Shown here piece after piece: positions 8,905 to 17,619 of a DNA stretch of 64,000 nt. The DNA lies in contig NZ_JOBH01000013.1 in assembly GCF_000717745.1 (NCBI RefSeq), forward strand, positions 62,001 through 126,000, written 5' to 3'. Every line of letters begins with the position of its first letter. The first letter of the stretch is position 1. Under the pieces are notes generated by a model that had not been told where the DNA came from, searched no databases, and saw only the letters and a list, made by a program, of their open reading frames with translations. The translations under genes were made by a program, and so were the position numbers. The DNA is from Streptomyces violens. GTDB lineage: Bacteria > Actinomycetota > Actinomycetes > Streptomycetales > Streptomycetaceae.

Positions 8905-9358
8905 ACTCCGTCAACGAAGAAAAAGCCGTAAAGAAACGTGGCATCCAGGTAATTCGAGTTTGATTTTCCGGCCGTCGGGAATGCCGACCGGTTCATGTTT
9001 TTCTGCAATAGAAGGCCCTTGGGTAAATATGCTGAGCGGATGCGTCCGTCGCTGGTGGGCCGCCGGACACGGGCGCGGAGGGTGGGTCGGCCCGGCCCGT
9101 CGGCCGCGCTGGTGCGGCTGACGGACCGGGCCCAGGGCCGGAGGGCCTCCTTGTGCCGGGTTCGGTGACGGCAATTGCCAAGGAAATACCGCGTCTCGTG
9201 CTCGGGCCCCGGTGTAATAGTCGGAGGTGTATATCTCCGCCCGATGGCCTTCGGGGGTGCGTAAATGCCTGGGCGCAGATCGGCCACCCCGGAAGCACCG
9301 CCCGGACCGCGCACACCACCCGTTTCTCCGCGGGGTCCTGTCCGCGCCCTCGGCCGCG
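8905..9358. other. Intergenic region, no convincing gene
   Basis: A 454-bp stretch between two leftward genes. Its left part (about 8915-9035) is AT-rich and probably holds the promoter of the small gene at 8904. An imperfect hairpin at 9091-9108 with 9115-9132 may end transcription of the M23 gene. Frames here lack codon bias. Confidence 0.6.
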
Positions 9359-9934
9359 TCAGCGCATGTGTACGCCGCGACGGGCCAGGTACCGCATCGG
9401 GTTGACGTCATTGCCGTAGCCGCGGGCGTCACGTACCTCGAAGTGCAGGTGCGGGCCGCTGGAACGGCCGGTCGAGCCGCTGGAGCCCAGCCGGGTGCCG
9501 GGGCGCACGTGGCGGCCCTTCCTGACGGCGATCCGGGAGAGGTGGCCGTACACGACGTAGTGACCGTCGCGCATGCGAACGGTCACCGCCTTCCCGTAGT
9601 CGCCGGAGCGGCGGGCCAGTACCACCGTGCCGTAGCCGACCGAACGGACGCGCGTGCCGGTCGGTACGGCGAAGTCCACGCCTGGATGGTGCCCGGCGGC
9701 CCAGTCGCCGGGCACGCCGTACCGCGCCGACACGTAGTAGGGCGCGGTGATCGGCCGGGCGTAGCTGCCCGCAGCCTGGACGGCGGCGGCTTCCTGAGGC
9801 GCCGTCAGGGTCAGGGCCAGGGCCGAAGCGGCGACGGCGGTCGGGACTGTGCGACGCAGCGTCAGGTCCTTGAACGGACGACGCGCTGTCAGGCCCTTGA
9901 ACGGACGCGGTGCCAGATCCTTGAAGGCTGTCAT
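9359..9934 (-). CDS. Secreted M23 metallopeptidase (LytM domain)
   Basis: Peptidoglycan endopeptidase family. The zinc-binding motifs are intact: GHHPGVDFAV (HxxxD) and, 70-80 residues later, SGPHLHFEV (HxH). A hydrophobic export segment (VPTAVAASALALTLTA) is followed by a probable signal peptidase site at AAA/VQA. ATG 9934 gives 191 aa; a longer frame reaches 9988. Between the start and the signal core lie three near-repeats (FKDLAPRP, FKGLTARRP, FKDLTLRR), giving an unusually long positive N-region. Only the catalytic domain is present, with no LysM or other wall-binding module. Confidence 0.9.
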   Translation of the reverse strand: MTAFKDLAPRPFKGLTARRPFKDLTLRRTVPTAVAASALALTLTAPQEAAAVQAAGSYARPITAPYYVSARYGVPGDWAAGHHPGVDFAVPTGTRVRSVGYGTVVLARRSGDYGKAVTVRMRDGHYVVYGHLSRIAVRKGRHVRPGTRLGSSGSTGRSSGPHLHFEVRDARGYGNDVNPMRYLARRGVHMR

Positions 9935-10132
9935 AGAGGAGACCCCACCGGTTCTGACGACCCGTTGCAATGCGCAATCCCGCCGCACGGGTTAATGGCG
10001 TGGACCACTCGGTACGGAGGGCGCGGCGCGCATACTGCGGGCGCGCCGTGCATGGCTCCGCGCCTTCGCCGGGCAGGCTGAAGGCAGGGCCGTACTCGCC
10101 GGGTCTCCCCACGCACCCACCGGAGCAGCCGC

Positions 10133-13100
10133 ATGCACGACGACCGCAGCATCGTGGAACACCGCCTCCGCCGCGTACTCGAAGAACGCGTCAGGCCCGC
10201 CCTGTACAGCGCGTCCGTGCCGCTGGCCGTGGGCCGCTGGGACGCGCCGGGCGAGCCGGTGCCGGTGGCGGAGGGGCTGGCCGCCCCGTACGCACCGGCG
10301 GCGGCCGGCGACGCCTGGGGCCCGGCCTGGGGCACCAGCTGGTTCCGGCTGACCGGGCGGGTGCCGGAGGAGTGGGCGGGCCGCACCGTGGAGGCCGTAC
10401 TGGACCTGGGGTTCGAGCGGATGAGCCCCGGCTTCCAGAGCGAGGGGCTGGTGTACCGGGCGGACGGCGAGGCGGTGAAGGGGCTCCATCCGCGCAACGA
10501 CTGGGTGCGGATCGGCGACCGGGTGGCGGGGGGCGAGGAGGTCGAACTGTACGTCGAGGCCGCCGCCAATCCGGTACTCAACGTCCAGCGGCCCACCTAC
10601 GAGGGCGACCGGCTCACCTCCGGTGACGCGCCGCTCTACCGCCTGAACCGCCTGGATCTGGCGGTCTTCGAGCCCGCCGTGTGGGAGCTGATCCAGGACC
10701 TGGAGGTACTGGGCGGGCTGGTGGAGCAGCTTTCGGCGGACGACGCGCGCCGTCATGAGATTCTGCGCGCTCTCGAACGTGCCCTGGACGCCCTGGACAT
10801 CGACGATGTACCGGGTACGACGGAGGGCGCACGCGCCGAGCTGGTCGCTGTACTCGCCGCGCCGGCCCACGCTTCCGCGCACCGCCTCAGCGCGGTCGGC
10901 CATGCCCACATCGACTCCGCCTGGCTGTGGCCGCTGCGCGAAACCGTCCGGAAGGTCGCCCGTACCTGCGCCAACATGACGGCCCTCATGGACGAGCACC
11001 CGGAGTTCGTCTTCGCCATGTCCCAGGCACAGCAGCTCGCCTGGATCAAGGAGCACCGGCCCGAGGTCTTCGCACGGGTGAAGGAGAAGATCGCGGCCGG
11101 GCAGTTCGTGCCGGTCGGCGGGATGTGGGTGGAGTCGGACACCAACATGGTCGGCGGGGAGGCCATGGCCCGGCAGTTCCTGTACGGGAAACGGTTCTTC
11201 CTGGAGGAGTTCGGGATCGAGAGCGAGGAGGTCTGGCTGCCGGACTCCTTCGGGTACACCGCTGCCATGCCCCAGCTCGTGAAGCTCGCGGGCGCGCGGT
11301 GGTTCCTCACCCAGAAGATCTCCTGGAGCCAGACCAACGCCTTCCCGCACCACACCTTCTGGTGGGAGGGCATCGACGGCACCCGGGTCTTCACCCACTT
11401 CCCGCCCGTGGACACGTACAACTCCGAGCTGAGCGGCCGCGAGCTGGCGCACGCGGCGCGCAATTACCGCGAGAAGGGCCGCGGGAGCCGGTCCCTCGTC
11501 CCCTTCGGGCACGGCGACGGCGGGGGCGGCGCGACGCGCGAGATGCTGGCGCGCGCGGAACGGTGCCGTGACCTGGAGGGTTCGCCGCGCGTCGCGATCG
11601 AGCGGCCCGCCGCCTTCTTCGAGCAGGCGCACGAGGAGTACGCGGACGCCGCACCCGTGTGGGTCGGCGAGCTGTACCTGGAGCTGCACCGCGGCACGTA
11701 CACCTCGCAGGCGAAGACCAAGCAGGGCAACCGCTTCAGCGAGTCGCTGCTGCGCGAGGCGGAGCTGTGGGCGGCGACCGCCGCGGTGCGCGTACCGGAG
11801 TACGCGTATCCGTACGAAGAACTGGAGCGGCTGTGGAAAACAGTGCTGCTGCACCAGTTCCACGACATCCTGCCCGGTTCGTCGATCGCCTGGGTGCACC
11901 GGGAGGCCCGGGAGACCTATGCGCGGGTCCACGCCGAGCTGCGGGAGATCACCGACGGCGCGCAGCGGGCGCTTGCCGGGCCCGGCAGCGACGAGATCGT
12001 GTTCAACGCGGCGCCGCACGCCCGGCGCGGCGTACCGGCGGGCGGCGCGGCTCGCGCGGTCACCGGGCGTTCCATGGAGGTCGGCGCGGTCGAGCGTCCC
12101 GGTGGCGGGTGGATCCTCGCCAATGGGGTGCTGCGCGCCGAGATCGACGGCCGCGGGCTGCTGGTCTCCGCGTACGACCTGCGGGCCCGGCGCGAGGCGC
12201 TGGCGCCGGGGCGGGCCGCGAACCTCCTCCAGGTCCATCCCGACCTGCCCAACTTCTGGGACGCCTGGGACATCGACGCCTTCTACCGGCACCGCGTCAC
12301 CGACCTGACCGAGGTGGCGGAGCTGCGGCTGATCGCCGACGGGCCCGACGCGGCCACGGTCGAGGTCCGTCGCGCCTTCGGGAACTCCACGGTCACCCAG
12401 GCCGTTACTCTCCGTGAGGGTTCCGCCGCCCTGGAAATCACCGCCGATATCGACTGGCACGAAAAGGAGAAGATCCTCAAGGCCGCCTTCCCGCTGGACG
12501 TGAAGGCCGACCGGTCCGCCGCCGAGACCCAGTTCGGGCATGTCCACCGGCCCACTCACACCAACACCTCCTGGGAGGCAGCCAAGTTCGAGATCTGCGC
12601 GCACCGCTGGATTCAGGTCGAGGAGCCCGGCTGGGGCACCGCGCTGGTCAACGACTCCACGTACGGGCACGACGTCACGCGCGACGTACGCGCCGACGGC
12701 GGTCAGACCACGACCGTCCGGCTGTCCCTGCTGCGTGCTCCGCGTTACCCGGACCCGGAGACCGACCAGGGCCGGCACCGGCTGCGGTACGGGCTCGCGC
12801 CCGGCGCGGGGACGCTGGACGCGGTGCGCGAGGGGCACTGGATCAACCTCCCCGAGCGGACGGTGCCCGGCTCCCGGGAGGTCGAGCCGCTGGTCGGCGT
12901 GGACAACGACGCGGTGGTCGTCGAGGCGGTCAAGCTCGCCGAGGACCGCGGCGGCGACGTGATCGTGCGGCTGTACGAAGCGGTCGGCGGGCGGGCCTCT
13001 GCCACGCTCACGGCCGGTTTCTCCGTGAGCGCCGCGTACGCCACCGACCTGCTGGAACGGCCGCTCGCCGATGCGCCTCCGTATGCCGTGGCGGACGGCG

Positions 13101-13183
13101 GGCGGGTGGCTGTCGCGCTGCGTCCGTTCCAGATCCTCACGCTGCGGCTGTCGCGGGACGCCCGGGGGACGCGGCGCGCCTAG
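10133..13183 (+). CDS. Alpha-mannosidase, glycoside hydrolase family 38
   Basis: A 1016-aa cytoplasmic-type enzyme without signal peptide. The GH38 catalytic domain starts near residue 255 with GHAHIDSAWLWPLRE (zinc ligands and active site), continues through GMWVESDTNM, and has WLPDSFGYTAAMPQ near 370, where the Asp is the expected nucleophile. HQFHDILPGSSI precedes the beta-rich C-terminal mannosidase domains. Length and order fit bacterial and vacuolar-type alpha-mannosidases. It stands alone, and its stop shares a CTAG with the converging gene's stop. Mannose release from N-glycan-like or endogenous mannosides is a family-based inference. Confidence 0.93.
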   Translation: MHDDRSIVEHRLRRVLEERVRPALYSASVPLAVGRWDAPGEPVPVAEGLAAPYAPAAAGDAWGPAWGTSWFRLTGRVPEEWAGRTVEAVLDLGFERMSPGFQSEGLVYRADGEAVKGLHPRNDWVRIGDRVAGGEEVELYVEAAANPVLNVQRPTYEGDRLTSGDAPLYRLNRLDLAVFEPAVWELIQDLEVLGGLVEQLSADDARRHEILRALERALDALDIDDVPGTTEGARAELVAVLAAPAHASAHRLSAVGHAHIDSAWLWPLRETVRKVARTCANMTALMDEHPEFVFAMSQAQQLAWIKEHRPEVFARVKEKIAAGQFVPVGGMWVESDTNMVGGEAMARQFLYGKRFFLEEFGIESEEVWLPDSFGYTAAMPQLVKLAGARWFLTQKISWSQTNAFPHHTFWWEGIDGTRVFTHFPPVDTYNSELSGRELAHAARNYREKGRGSRSLVPFGHGDGGGGATREMLARAERCRDLEGSPRVAIERPAAFFEQAHEEYADAAPVWVGELYLELHRGTYTSQAKTKQGNRFSESLLREAELWAATAAVRVPEYAYPYEELERLWKTVLLHQFHDILPGSSIAWVHREARETYARVHAELREITDGAQRALAGPGSDEIVFNAAPHARRGVPAGGAARAVTGRSMEVGAVERPGGGWILANGVLRAEIDGRGLLVSAYDLRARREALAPGRAANLLQVHPDLPNFWDAWDIDAFYRHRVTDLTEVAELRLIADGPDAATVEVRRAFGNSTVTQAVTLREGSAALEITADIDWHEKEKILKAAFPLDVKADRSAAETQFGHVHRPTHTNTSWEAAKFEICAHRWIQVEEPGWGTALVNDSTYGHDVTRDVRADGGQTTTVRLSLLRAPRYPDPETDQGRHRLRYGLAPGAGTLDAVREGHWINLPERTVPGSREVEPLVGVDNDAVVVEAVKLAEDRGGDVIVRLYEAVGGRASATLTAGFSVSAAYATDLLERPLADAPPYAVADGGRVAVALRPFQILTLRLSRDARGTRRA

Positions 13184-13653
13184 GCGGTACGGGCCCGGTC
13201 ATCGGGGGAGCCGGCCTGCGCTGCCCGGCGGATGCGGCGCAGGCCCACGTACTCCAGGTCGGCGAAGACCGCGACGATCACGGCCCCAGCGCCGAGGAAC
13301 ACCCGCCCGAAGCCGGTCAGCGGTACGAGGTCGGTGCAGGCCAGGACGGCGAACGCGGCGCCGCACACGGCGTTGAGCGCGATCGCGCCGGCCACGAGGC
13401 GGCGCGGCAGTACCGGCTGCCGGGCGAGCAGCCAGAACGCGGCCGCGCCGCACACCATCCCGCACCCGGACATCACCGCGAGCCCGCGCGGCAGCCCCAG
13501 CGGGGTGGTGGTCAGGGCCGCGGCGGCCAGCATCAGCACGGCGAACGCGGCCGTGCTCGCGCTGTCGGTCCGCAGCACCGTCCGCAGCAGCCAGGACGCG
13601 TCGCGGACGGGGCGGCGCCCCGGGGCGGCGAGGGAAGAGGTCGAGGTGGTCAT
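13180..13653 (-). CDS. Four-helix integral membrane protein, unknown function
   Basis: A 157-aa protein with four hydrophobic segments: AAFAVLMLAAAALTT, LAVMSGCGMVCGAAAFWLLA, LVAGAIALNAVCGAAFAVLA and VFLGAGAVIVAVFADLEYVG. Charged ends face opposite it. Start ATG 13653 diverges from the MmyB-type regulator, with a strong operator between. Its stop overlaps the mannosidase stop by 4 bp on the opposite strand. It is a likely target of the regulator; the role is unknown. Confidence 0.8.
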   Translation of the reverse strand: MTTSTSSLAAPGRRPVRDASWLLRTVLRTDSASTAAFAVLMLAAAALTTTPLGLPRGLAVMSGCGMVCGAAAFWLLARQPVLPRRLVAGAIALNAVCGAAFAVLACTDLVPLTGFGRVFLGAGAVIVAVFADLEYVGLRRIRRAAQAGSPDDRARTA

Positions 13654-13683
13654 GCGGGCCTCCTTGGGCTACGGCGGTGCGTC

Positions 13684-13703
13684 CGTACGGAGTGGTCCGT
13701 ACG
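13684..13703. promoter_or_regulatory. Operator-like palindrome between divergent genes
   Basis: CGTACGGA-GTGG-TCCGTACG is a perfect 8-4-8 inverted repeat centred between the membrane protein start (13653) and the regulator start (13790). MmyB-type regulators commonly control the divergent gene, so this is the probable binding site. Confidence 0.6.
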
Positions 13704-13789
13704 CATCGAACGGTGGCAAGGGGCGGGTGGTGCGGGCAATGACCTCCGAGGTCATGGACGCCGCGACCGGCGCAGTTAGGCTCAAGGCC

Positions 13790-14665
13790 ATGAGCGCCGA
13801 ACTCGCCGAGGCAGCAGTACCGTTCGCCCGCGACGCCCCGCCCGCCGACCGGCCGCGCGTCGGCACGCTGCTGCGTGACTGGCGGCGCCGCCGCCGGCTC
13901 AGCCAGCTCGAACTGGCCCTGCGCGCCGACAGCTCGGCCCGTCACTTGTCCTGCGTGGAGACCGGCCGGGCCCGCCCCAGCCGCGCGATGGTGCTGCGCC
14001 TGGCCGACCATCTCGACGTACCGCTGCGCGAGCGCAACAGCCTGCTACTGGCTGCCGGTTACGCGCCCGCCTATCGGGAGAGCGGGCTGGAGGACGACGG
14101 GCTGCGGTCCGTACGCGGCGCGCTGGACATGATGCTGACCAGCCATCTGCCCTACCCGGCGGTGGTCGTCGACCGCGGCTGGAACGTCGTCACCGGCAAC
14201 CGCGCCATGGGCGTCCTCCTGGACGGCGTACCCCCGGAGCTGCTCGCGCCCCCGGCCAACGTGGCCCGCATGGCGCTGCACCCCGAAGGGCTCGCCGCCC
14301 GTTGCACCAACCTTCACGAAGTACGCGGCCACTTCATGGAGCGGCTGCAACGCGAGGCCGAGGCCACCGGCGACCCGGAACTGCGCGCGCTCTACGAAGA
14401 GGTACGCGCCTACGCACCTCCGGAGGCGGCGACCACGCCCACCAACGAGGGGCGCACTCCAGAGGCCGTCCTCCCCCTCCGCTTCCGCACCCCGCACGGC
14501 GAACTGGCCCTCTTCAGCACCATGGCCGTCATCGGCGCCCCCAACGACGTCACCCTCTCCGAACTGGCCATCGAACTCTTCTTCCCGCTCGACGACCGGA
14601 CGGCGGAGGTGCTGCGCACACTGGACGCGGCCGCGGCCGCGGCTGCTGCTGACGCCGAGCAGTAG
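13790..14665 (+). CDS. XRE family regulator with MmyB-like ligand domain
   Basis: A 291-aa regulator. The N-terminal helix-turn-helix (about 25-85) reads LRDWRRRRRLSQLELALRAD then SARHLSCVETGRARPSRAMV. The C-terminal MmyB-like domain (about 105-275) has PYPAVVVDRGWNVVTGNRAM and FSTMAVIGAPNDVTLSELAI; this fold can bind fatty-acid-like ligands in homologues. ATG 13790 is chosen because the helix-turn-helix starts shortly after; an ATG at 13739 would add 17 residues. The tail ends in an Ala-rich run. Divergent from the four-helix membrane protein across a palindrome, so it probably regulates that gene and itself. Confidence 0.88.
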   Translation: MSAELAEAAVPFARDAPPADRPRVGTLLRDWRRRRRLSQLELALRADSSARHLSCVETGRARPSRAMVLRLADHLDVPLRERNSLLLAAGYAPAYRESGLEDDGLRSVRGALDMMLTSHLPYPAVVVDRGWNVVTGNRAMGVLLDGVPPELLAPPANVARMALHPEGLAARCTNLHEVRGHFMERLQREAEATGDPELRALYEEVRAYAPPEAATTPTNEGRTPEAVLPLRFRTPHGELALFSTMAVIGAPNDVTLSELAIELFFPLDDRTAEVLRTLDAAAAAAAADAEQ

Positions 14666-14684
14666 CGCGCACCCGCCCGCAGGC

Positions 14685-15388
14685 TCAGGGCACCAGCGCC
14701 GTCCCCAGCATCCGCATCCCTGCCTCCCGGTCGCCCTCCCATGCGCAGCCGTTCGCGGGGAGCCGTCCCCACAGCGTCAGCAGCAGGCGCTCGGCCGGGG
14801 CGGCGAGCGTGGCGACCGGCGCACCCGGCCCGTACGTCCACGAAACCCCCGTGTCCGTGGCGTACAGGCGGAGCGCGTACGTGGGCGCGGCGGCGCGACC
14901 GCGCACTATCTGACGGGGCGCGAGGGTGTCGAACACCTCGGCCACTCCGTCACCTGCCAGCTCGGTATCGAGCGGGCCGGGAGTACCGAGCGCCAGTTCG
15001 GCGTCCCAGCGGTGGACGAGCGTCTCCAAGGCCCGGCGTCGCCGCCAGAAGGCGACGGTGTGCGGCGGGTGTGCGGCGGGTGTTCCGCGAACGTCCAGGC
15101 AGGCGTGGCCGGGTCGCTCTCCATCGCGGCGAGCAGCCGCGCCGACCGCTCGTCGAACCACGGCAACAGTGCCGCTGGTTCCCGGGGCGCCGCGGGCTCC
15201 TGGTGGTCACCGTGCCGCTCGGTCACGGCCGCCGCCGCCCAGGCGTTCGAACGGCCCAGATGTTCTGCGAGGTCGTGCAGCGTCCAGTCGCCGCAAGTGG
15301 TGATCGGTGCGGTGAGAGTGCCGTCGAGGCAGGCCCGGAACGTGTTGAGTTCGCGGCGGAGATGGTGGAGGTGAGCCGTGGGATCCAT
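14685..15388 (-). pseudogene. Mycothiol-dependent maleylpyruvate isomerase-type gene, frameshifted
   Basis: Two overlapping frames make one DinB/MDMPI-type protein. The upstream frame (15388 to about 15070) gives MDPTAHLHHLRRELNTFRAC, CGDWTLHDLAEHLGRSNAWA and WTFAEHPPHT; the downstream frame gives TVAFWRRRRALETLVHRWDA to the end. The break falls in a period-11 repeat at 15057-15083; dropping one 11-bp unit joins the frames exactly as EHPPHT-VAFWRRR, giving about 230 aa. The helix carrying HDLAEH and the H-R-WD helix (metal-binding type) are both intact. The family uses mycothiol in isomerisation or detoxification. Either a recent duplication inactivated it or the assembly is wrong here. Confidence 0.85.
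15057..15083. repeat. 11-bp tandem repeat causing a frameshift
   Basis: Bases 15057-15083 repeat with period 11 (about 2.5 copies of GGTGTGCGGCG). One unit fewer restores the isomerase reading frame. Confidence 0.9.
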
Positions 15389-15399
15389 GGGTCGGGAAC

Positions 15400-16710
15400 C
15401 TAGCCGAGTGCGGCGCTGAGTGCCGGGCCGCCGTCGGCGATCCGCTCCACGGCCCGCAGTACCTCCCCGGCGCCGTCCTCCACGGCCAGCCGGGCCCCCG
15501 CCTCCCGGGCCCGTTCGCGTATCCCTGTGTCGTGCACTGCCGTGCTGATGGCGGCCGCCAGGCGGTCCACGGCGTCGGTACCGGTCAGAGTTTTGAAGGG
15601 TATGGGCGCCGTCGCCGTGCCCAGGGCCGTCAGGCGGGTGGACCAGAAGGGCTGGTCGGCGGTTACCGGGACCGGGACGGTGGGGACTCCCGCGCGTAGG
15701 GCGGCCGCAGTGGTGCCGGCGCCGCAGTGGTGGACGACTGCGGCCACCCGGGGGAAGAGCAGTGCGTGCGGCAGGTCCCCGACCGAGAGGATGCCGTCCG
15801 CTGCGTCGTCGGCCGCCAGTCCCGCCCAGCCCGCTTGGAGGATGCCGCGTGCTCCCGCGCGGCGCAGGGCCCGTACCGCCAGTTCACCGAGGCGTTCGCC
15901 CTCCCCGGCGGCCATGCTGCCGAAGCCGATGAAGACCGGTGGGGGGCCGGCCGCGAGGAAGTCCTCGAGGGTGGGTGAGAGGCGGTCGTTCGGCGCCGCG
16001 TACGGCCACCACGTGCCGGTCACTTCGAGGCCCGGGCGCCAGTCGGCGGGGCGGGGGACCAGCAGCGGGCTGAAGCCGTGCAGTACCGGCCAGCGGGCCG
16101 CCTCCCTGCGGGCCCGCACCGCGGAGAGGGGTGCGGGAGGGAGGCCGAGCCGGGTGCGCAGGGCGCGTACGGGGGCGGCGTAGAGGCGGTCGACGATCTT
16201 CAGGGCCGCGGTGCCCGCGAGGCGGTTGCCCCAGCGGCCCAGCGGGCGGCCGCCGCCCATGGCGGGCGGGAAGTCCTCGGTGGGATGGGTGGGTTGGAGG
16301 TACACGCCCAGGCTCGGGGTGCCGGTGGCTTCGGCGAGCTGCCAGCCGAGTGGGGCCGTGGTGGTGGACAGCAGTAACAGGTCGGCGCCGGGTGCCGCCG
16401 CGTCGGCGAGTCCGTCGCCGAGCTCCGCCAGGAAGGCGGCGGCCCGGGCCATCAAGGCTCGCCTGCCACTGGCGACTCCGGAGGCGGGCCCAGTGGCGTC
16501 CCCAGAGGCGGGCCCGGCTGTGCGCGGCCCGCCTGTGCGCGGATCCGCGGGCAGCGGACGGAACTCCAGGCCGGCGGCCCGTACCGCCACCGCGTACGCC
16601 TCATGCGTAGCCAGCGCCACCTCGTGTCCCGCCGCCCGCAACCGCGCGCCGAGCCCGGTGTACGGGACCACGTCCCCGCGCGAACCGGCCGCCGTGATCA
16701 GGATCCGCAT
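15400..16710 (-). CDS. UGT-type glycosyltransferase (GT-B, MGT/sterol-glucosyltransferase-like)
   Basis: A 436-aa enzyme. The N-terminus MRILITAAGSRGDVVPYTGL is the classic opening of the GT1 family acting on macrolides, sterols or other lipophilic acceptors. The donor site has HHCGAGTTAAALRAGVPTV near residue 320 and a following ADQPFW, the sugar-nucleotide motif. A Gly/Ala/Ser repeat (TAGPASGDATGPASGVASG) near residues 66-85 is an odd low-complexity insertion. ATG 16710 lies inside the MerR gene's 3' end (13-bp overlap), so translation is coupled. Coupling to a TipA-like sensor suggests inactivation or decoration of a small hydrophobic compound; the acceptor is unknown. Confidence 0.88.
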   Translation of the reverse strand: MRILITAAGSRGDVVPYTGLGARLRAAGHEVALATHEAYAVAVRAAGLEFRPLPADPRTGGPRTAGPASGDATGPASGVASGRRALMARAAAFLAELGDGLADAAAPGADLLLLSTTTAPLGWQLAEATGTPSLGVYLQPTHPTEDFPPAMGGGRPLGRWGNRLAGTAALKIVDRLYAAPVRALRTRLGLPPAPLSAVRARREAARWPVLHGFSPLLVPRPADWRPGLEVTGTWWPYAAPNDRLSPTLEDFLAAGPPPVFIGFGSMAAGEGERLGELAVRALRRAGARGILQAGWAGLAADDAADGILSVGDLPHALLFPRVAAVVHHCGAGTTAAALRAGVPTVPVPVTADQPFWSTRLTALGTATAPIPFKTLTGTDAVDRLAAAISTAVHDTGIRERAREAGARLAVEDGAGEVLRAVERIADGGPALSAALG

Positions 16711-17498
16711 CGCGTGCCGTCCTCCGTCGAGCCCCGGTGCACCGCGTTGGCCCGTACCGCCGTCAGCAGGTACGCGGCGAGGCCCGGCCGCTGTTCGGAC
16801 GGTGGGACGGTGAGCGCGAAGGCTCGTGGATCGGCGGTGAAGTCCTCCGCGATGCGGCAGTGCATGTCGGGTGGGCAGGGGGTGAACCAGCGGGTGATGT
16901 GCCGGCGGTGTTCCTCGGCGAGTTCCATGGCCCGCTCGCCCCCGGGCGGTGCGCCCGCGTCGAAGGCGGTGGTCAGCCGGTGCCGCCAGGCCGCCGCCTC
17001 GGACATGAGGCGCGCCCAGTCCTCCTTGCTGTGTGCGGCGGCGCGCGCCATCGAGCGCTGGTGGCCCTCGCTGTGCTGCCACTTCAGGTGGGCTTCGGTG
17101 GCGTAGGTGAGGTCGAACGTGACCTCACCGAAGACCGCGAATCGCTCGTCCGGGGTCAGCGGGACGCCGGTCTGCTGGACCTCCATGGCCCGTTCGGCGA
17201 CCTCGACCAGGCGCTGCAGCTTCTCCAACTGCTCGGTGAGCAGCCGGTGGCGGGCGCGGAGCTGTTCCAGCGCGTTTGCCTGTGGGTCGGCGAGGATCGC
17301 TTCGATCTCCTCCAGGGAGAAGCCCAGTTCGCGGTAGAAGAGGATCTGCTGGAGGCGGGCCAGGTCGGCGTCGCTGTAGAGCCGGTAACCGGCCGGGCTG
17401 CGCTCGCTGGGCGAGAGCAGCCCGGTCCGGTCGTAGTGGTGCAGGGCGCGCACCGTCACGCCCGCGAAGCCGGATACCTGCCCGACCGAATAGCTCAT
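16698..17498 (-). CDS. MerR family regulator with TipAS-like effector domain
   Basis: A 266-aa protein. The MerR winged helix (1-75) reads YSVGQVSGFAGVTVRALHHY and GYRLYSDADLARLQQILFYR, followed by a coiled-coil dimer helix (75-110). The C-terminal TipAS-like helical domain (about 125-250) has WQHSEGHQRSMARAAAH, ELAEEHRRHITRWF and an HCRIAEDFTADPRAFAL stretch. In TipA this domain binds thiopeptides and other amphipathic compounds. It contains two cysteines (CPPDMHC) that could matter for ligand capture. It overlaps the glycosyltransferase start by 13 bp and has a typical MerR promoter dyad upstream. Confidence 0.9.
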   Translation of the reverse strand: MSYSVGQVSGFAGVTVRALHHYDRTGLLSPSERSPAGYRLYSDADLARLQQILFYRELGFSLEEIEAILADPQANALEQLRARHRLLTEQLEKLQRLVEVAERAMEVQQTGVPLTPDERFAVFGEVTFDLTYATEAHLKWQHSEGHQRSMARAAAHSKEDWARLMSEAAAWRHRLTTAFDAGAPPGGERAMELAEEHRRHITRWFTPCPPDMHCRIAEDFTADPRAFALTVPPSEQRPGLAAYLLTAVRANAVHRGSTEDGTRCGS

Positions 17499-17561
17499 GG
17501 AAACGCCTTCCCCGTCCGTGTCCGTACGCCGTCAGCCCGTCATCCGGCGTCCGTCCCGCTC

Positions 17562-17592
17562 AGCCTGCGGCCTGACGTGACGTGAGGGTCAA
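17562..17592 (-). promoter_or_regulatory. MerR-type promoter with dyad in the spacer
   Basis: On the minus strand TTGACC (17592-17587) is followed 19 bp later by CAGGCT (17567-17562). The spacer region contains the inverted repeat CCTGACGTGACGTGAGG (17571-17587). A long 19-bp spacer with a central dyad is the standard MerR-activated layout and precedes the TipA-like gene by about 65 bp. Confidence 0.65.
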
Positions 17593-17619
17593 GCCAGGAG
17601 GCTGCGGACAGGGGGAACT

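Noticed and set aside
9992..12838. Long leftward open frame of 948 codons opposite the alpha-mannosidase
   Set aside because: It is a shadow: GC bias leaves antisense frames open, the sequence is low-complexity Arg/Gly/Val without motifs, and the plus strand encodes a complete GH38 enzyme.
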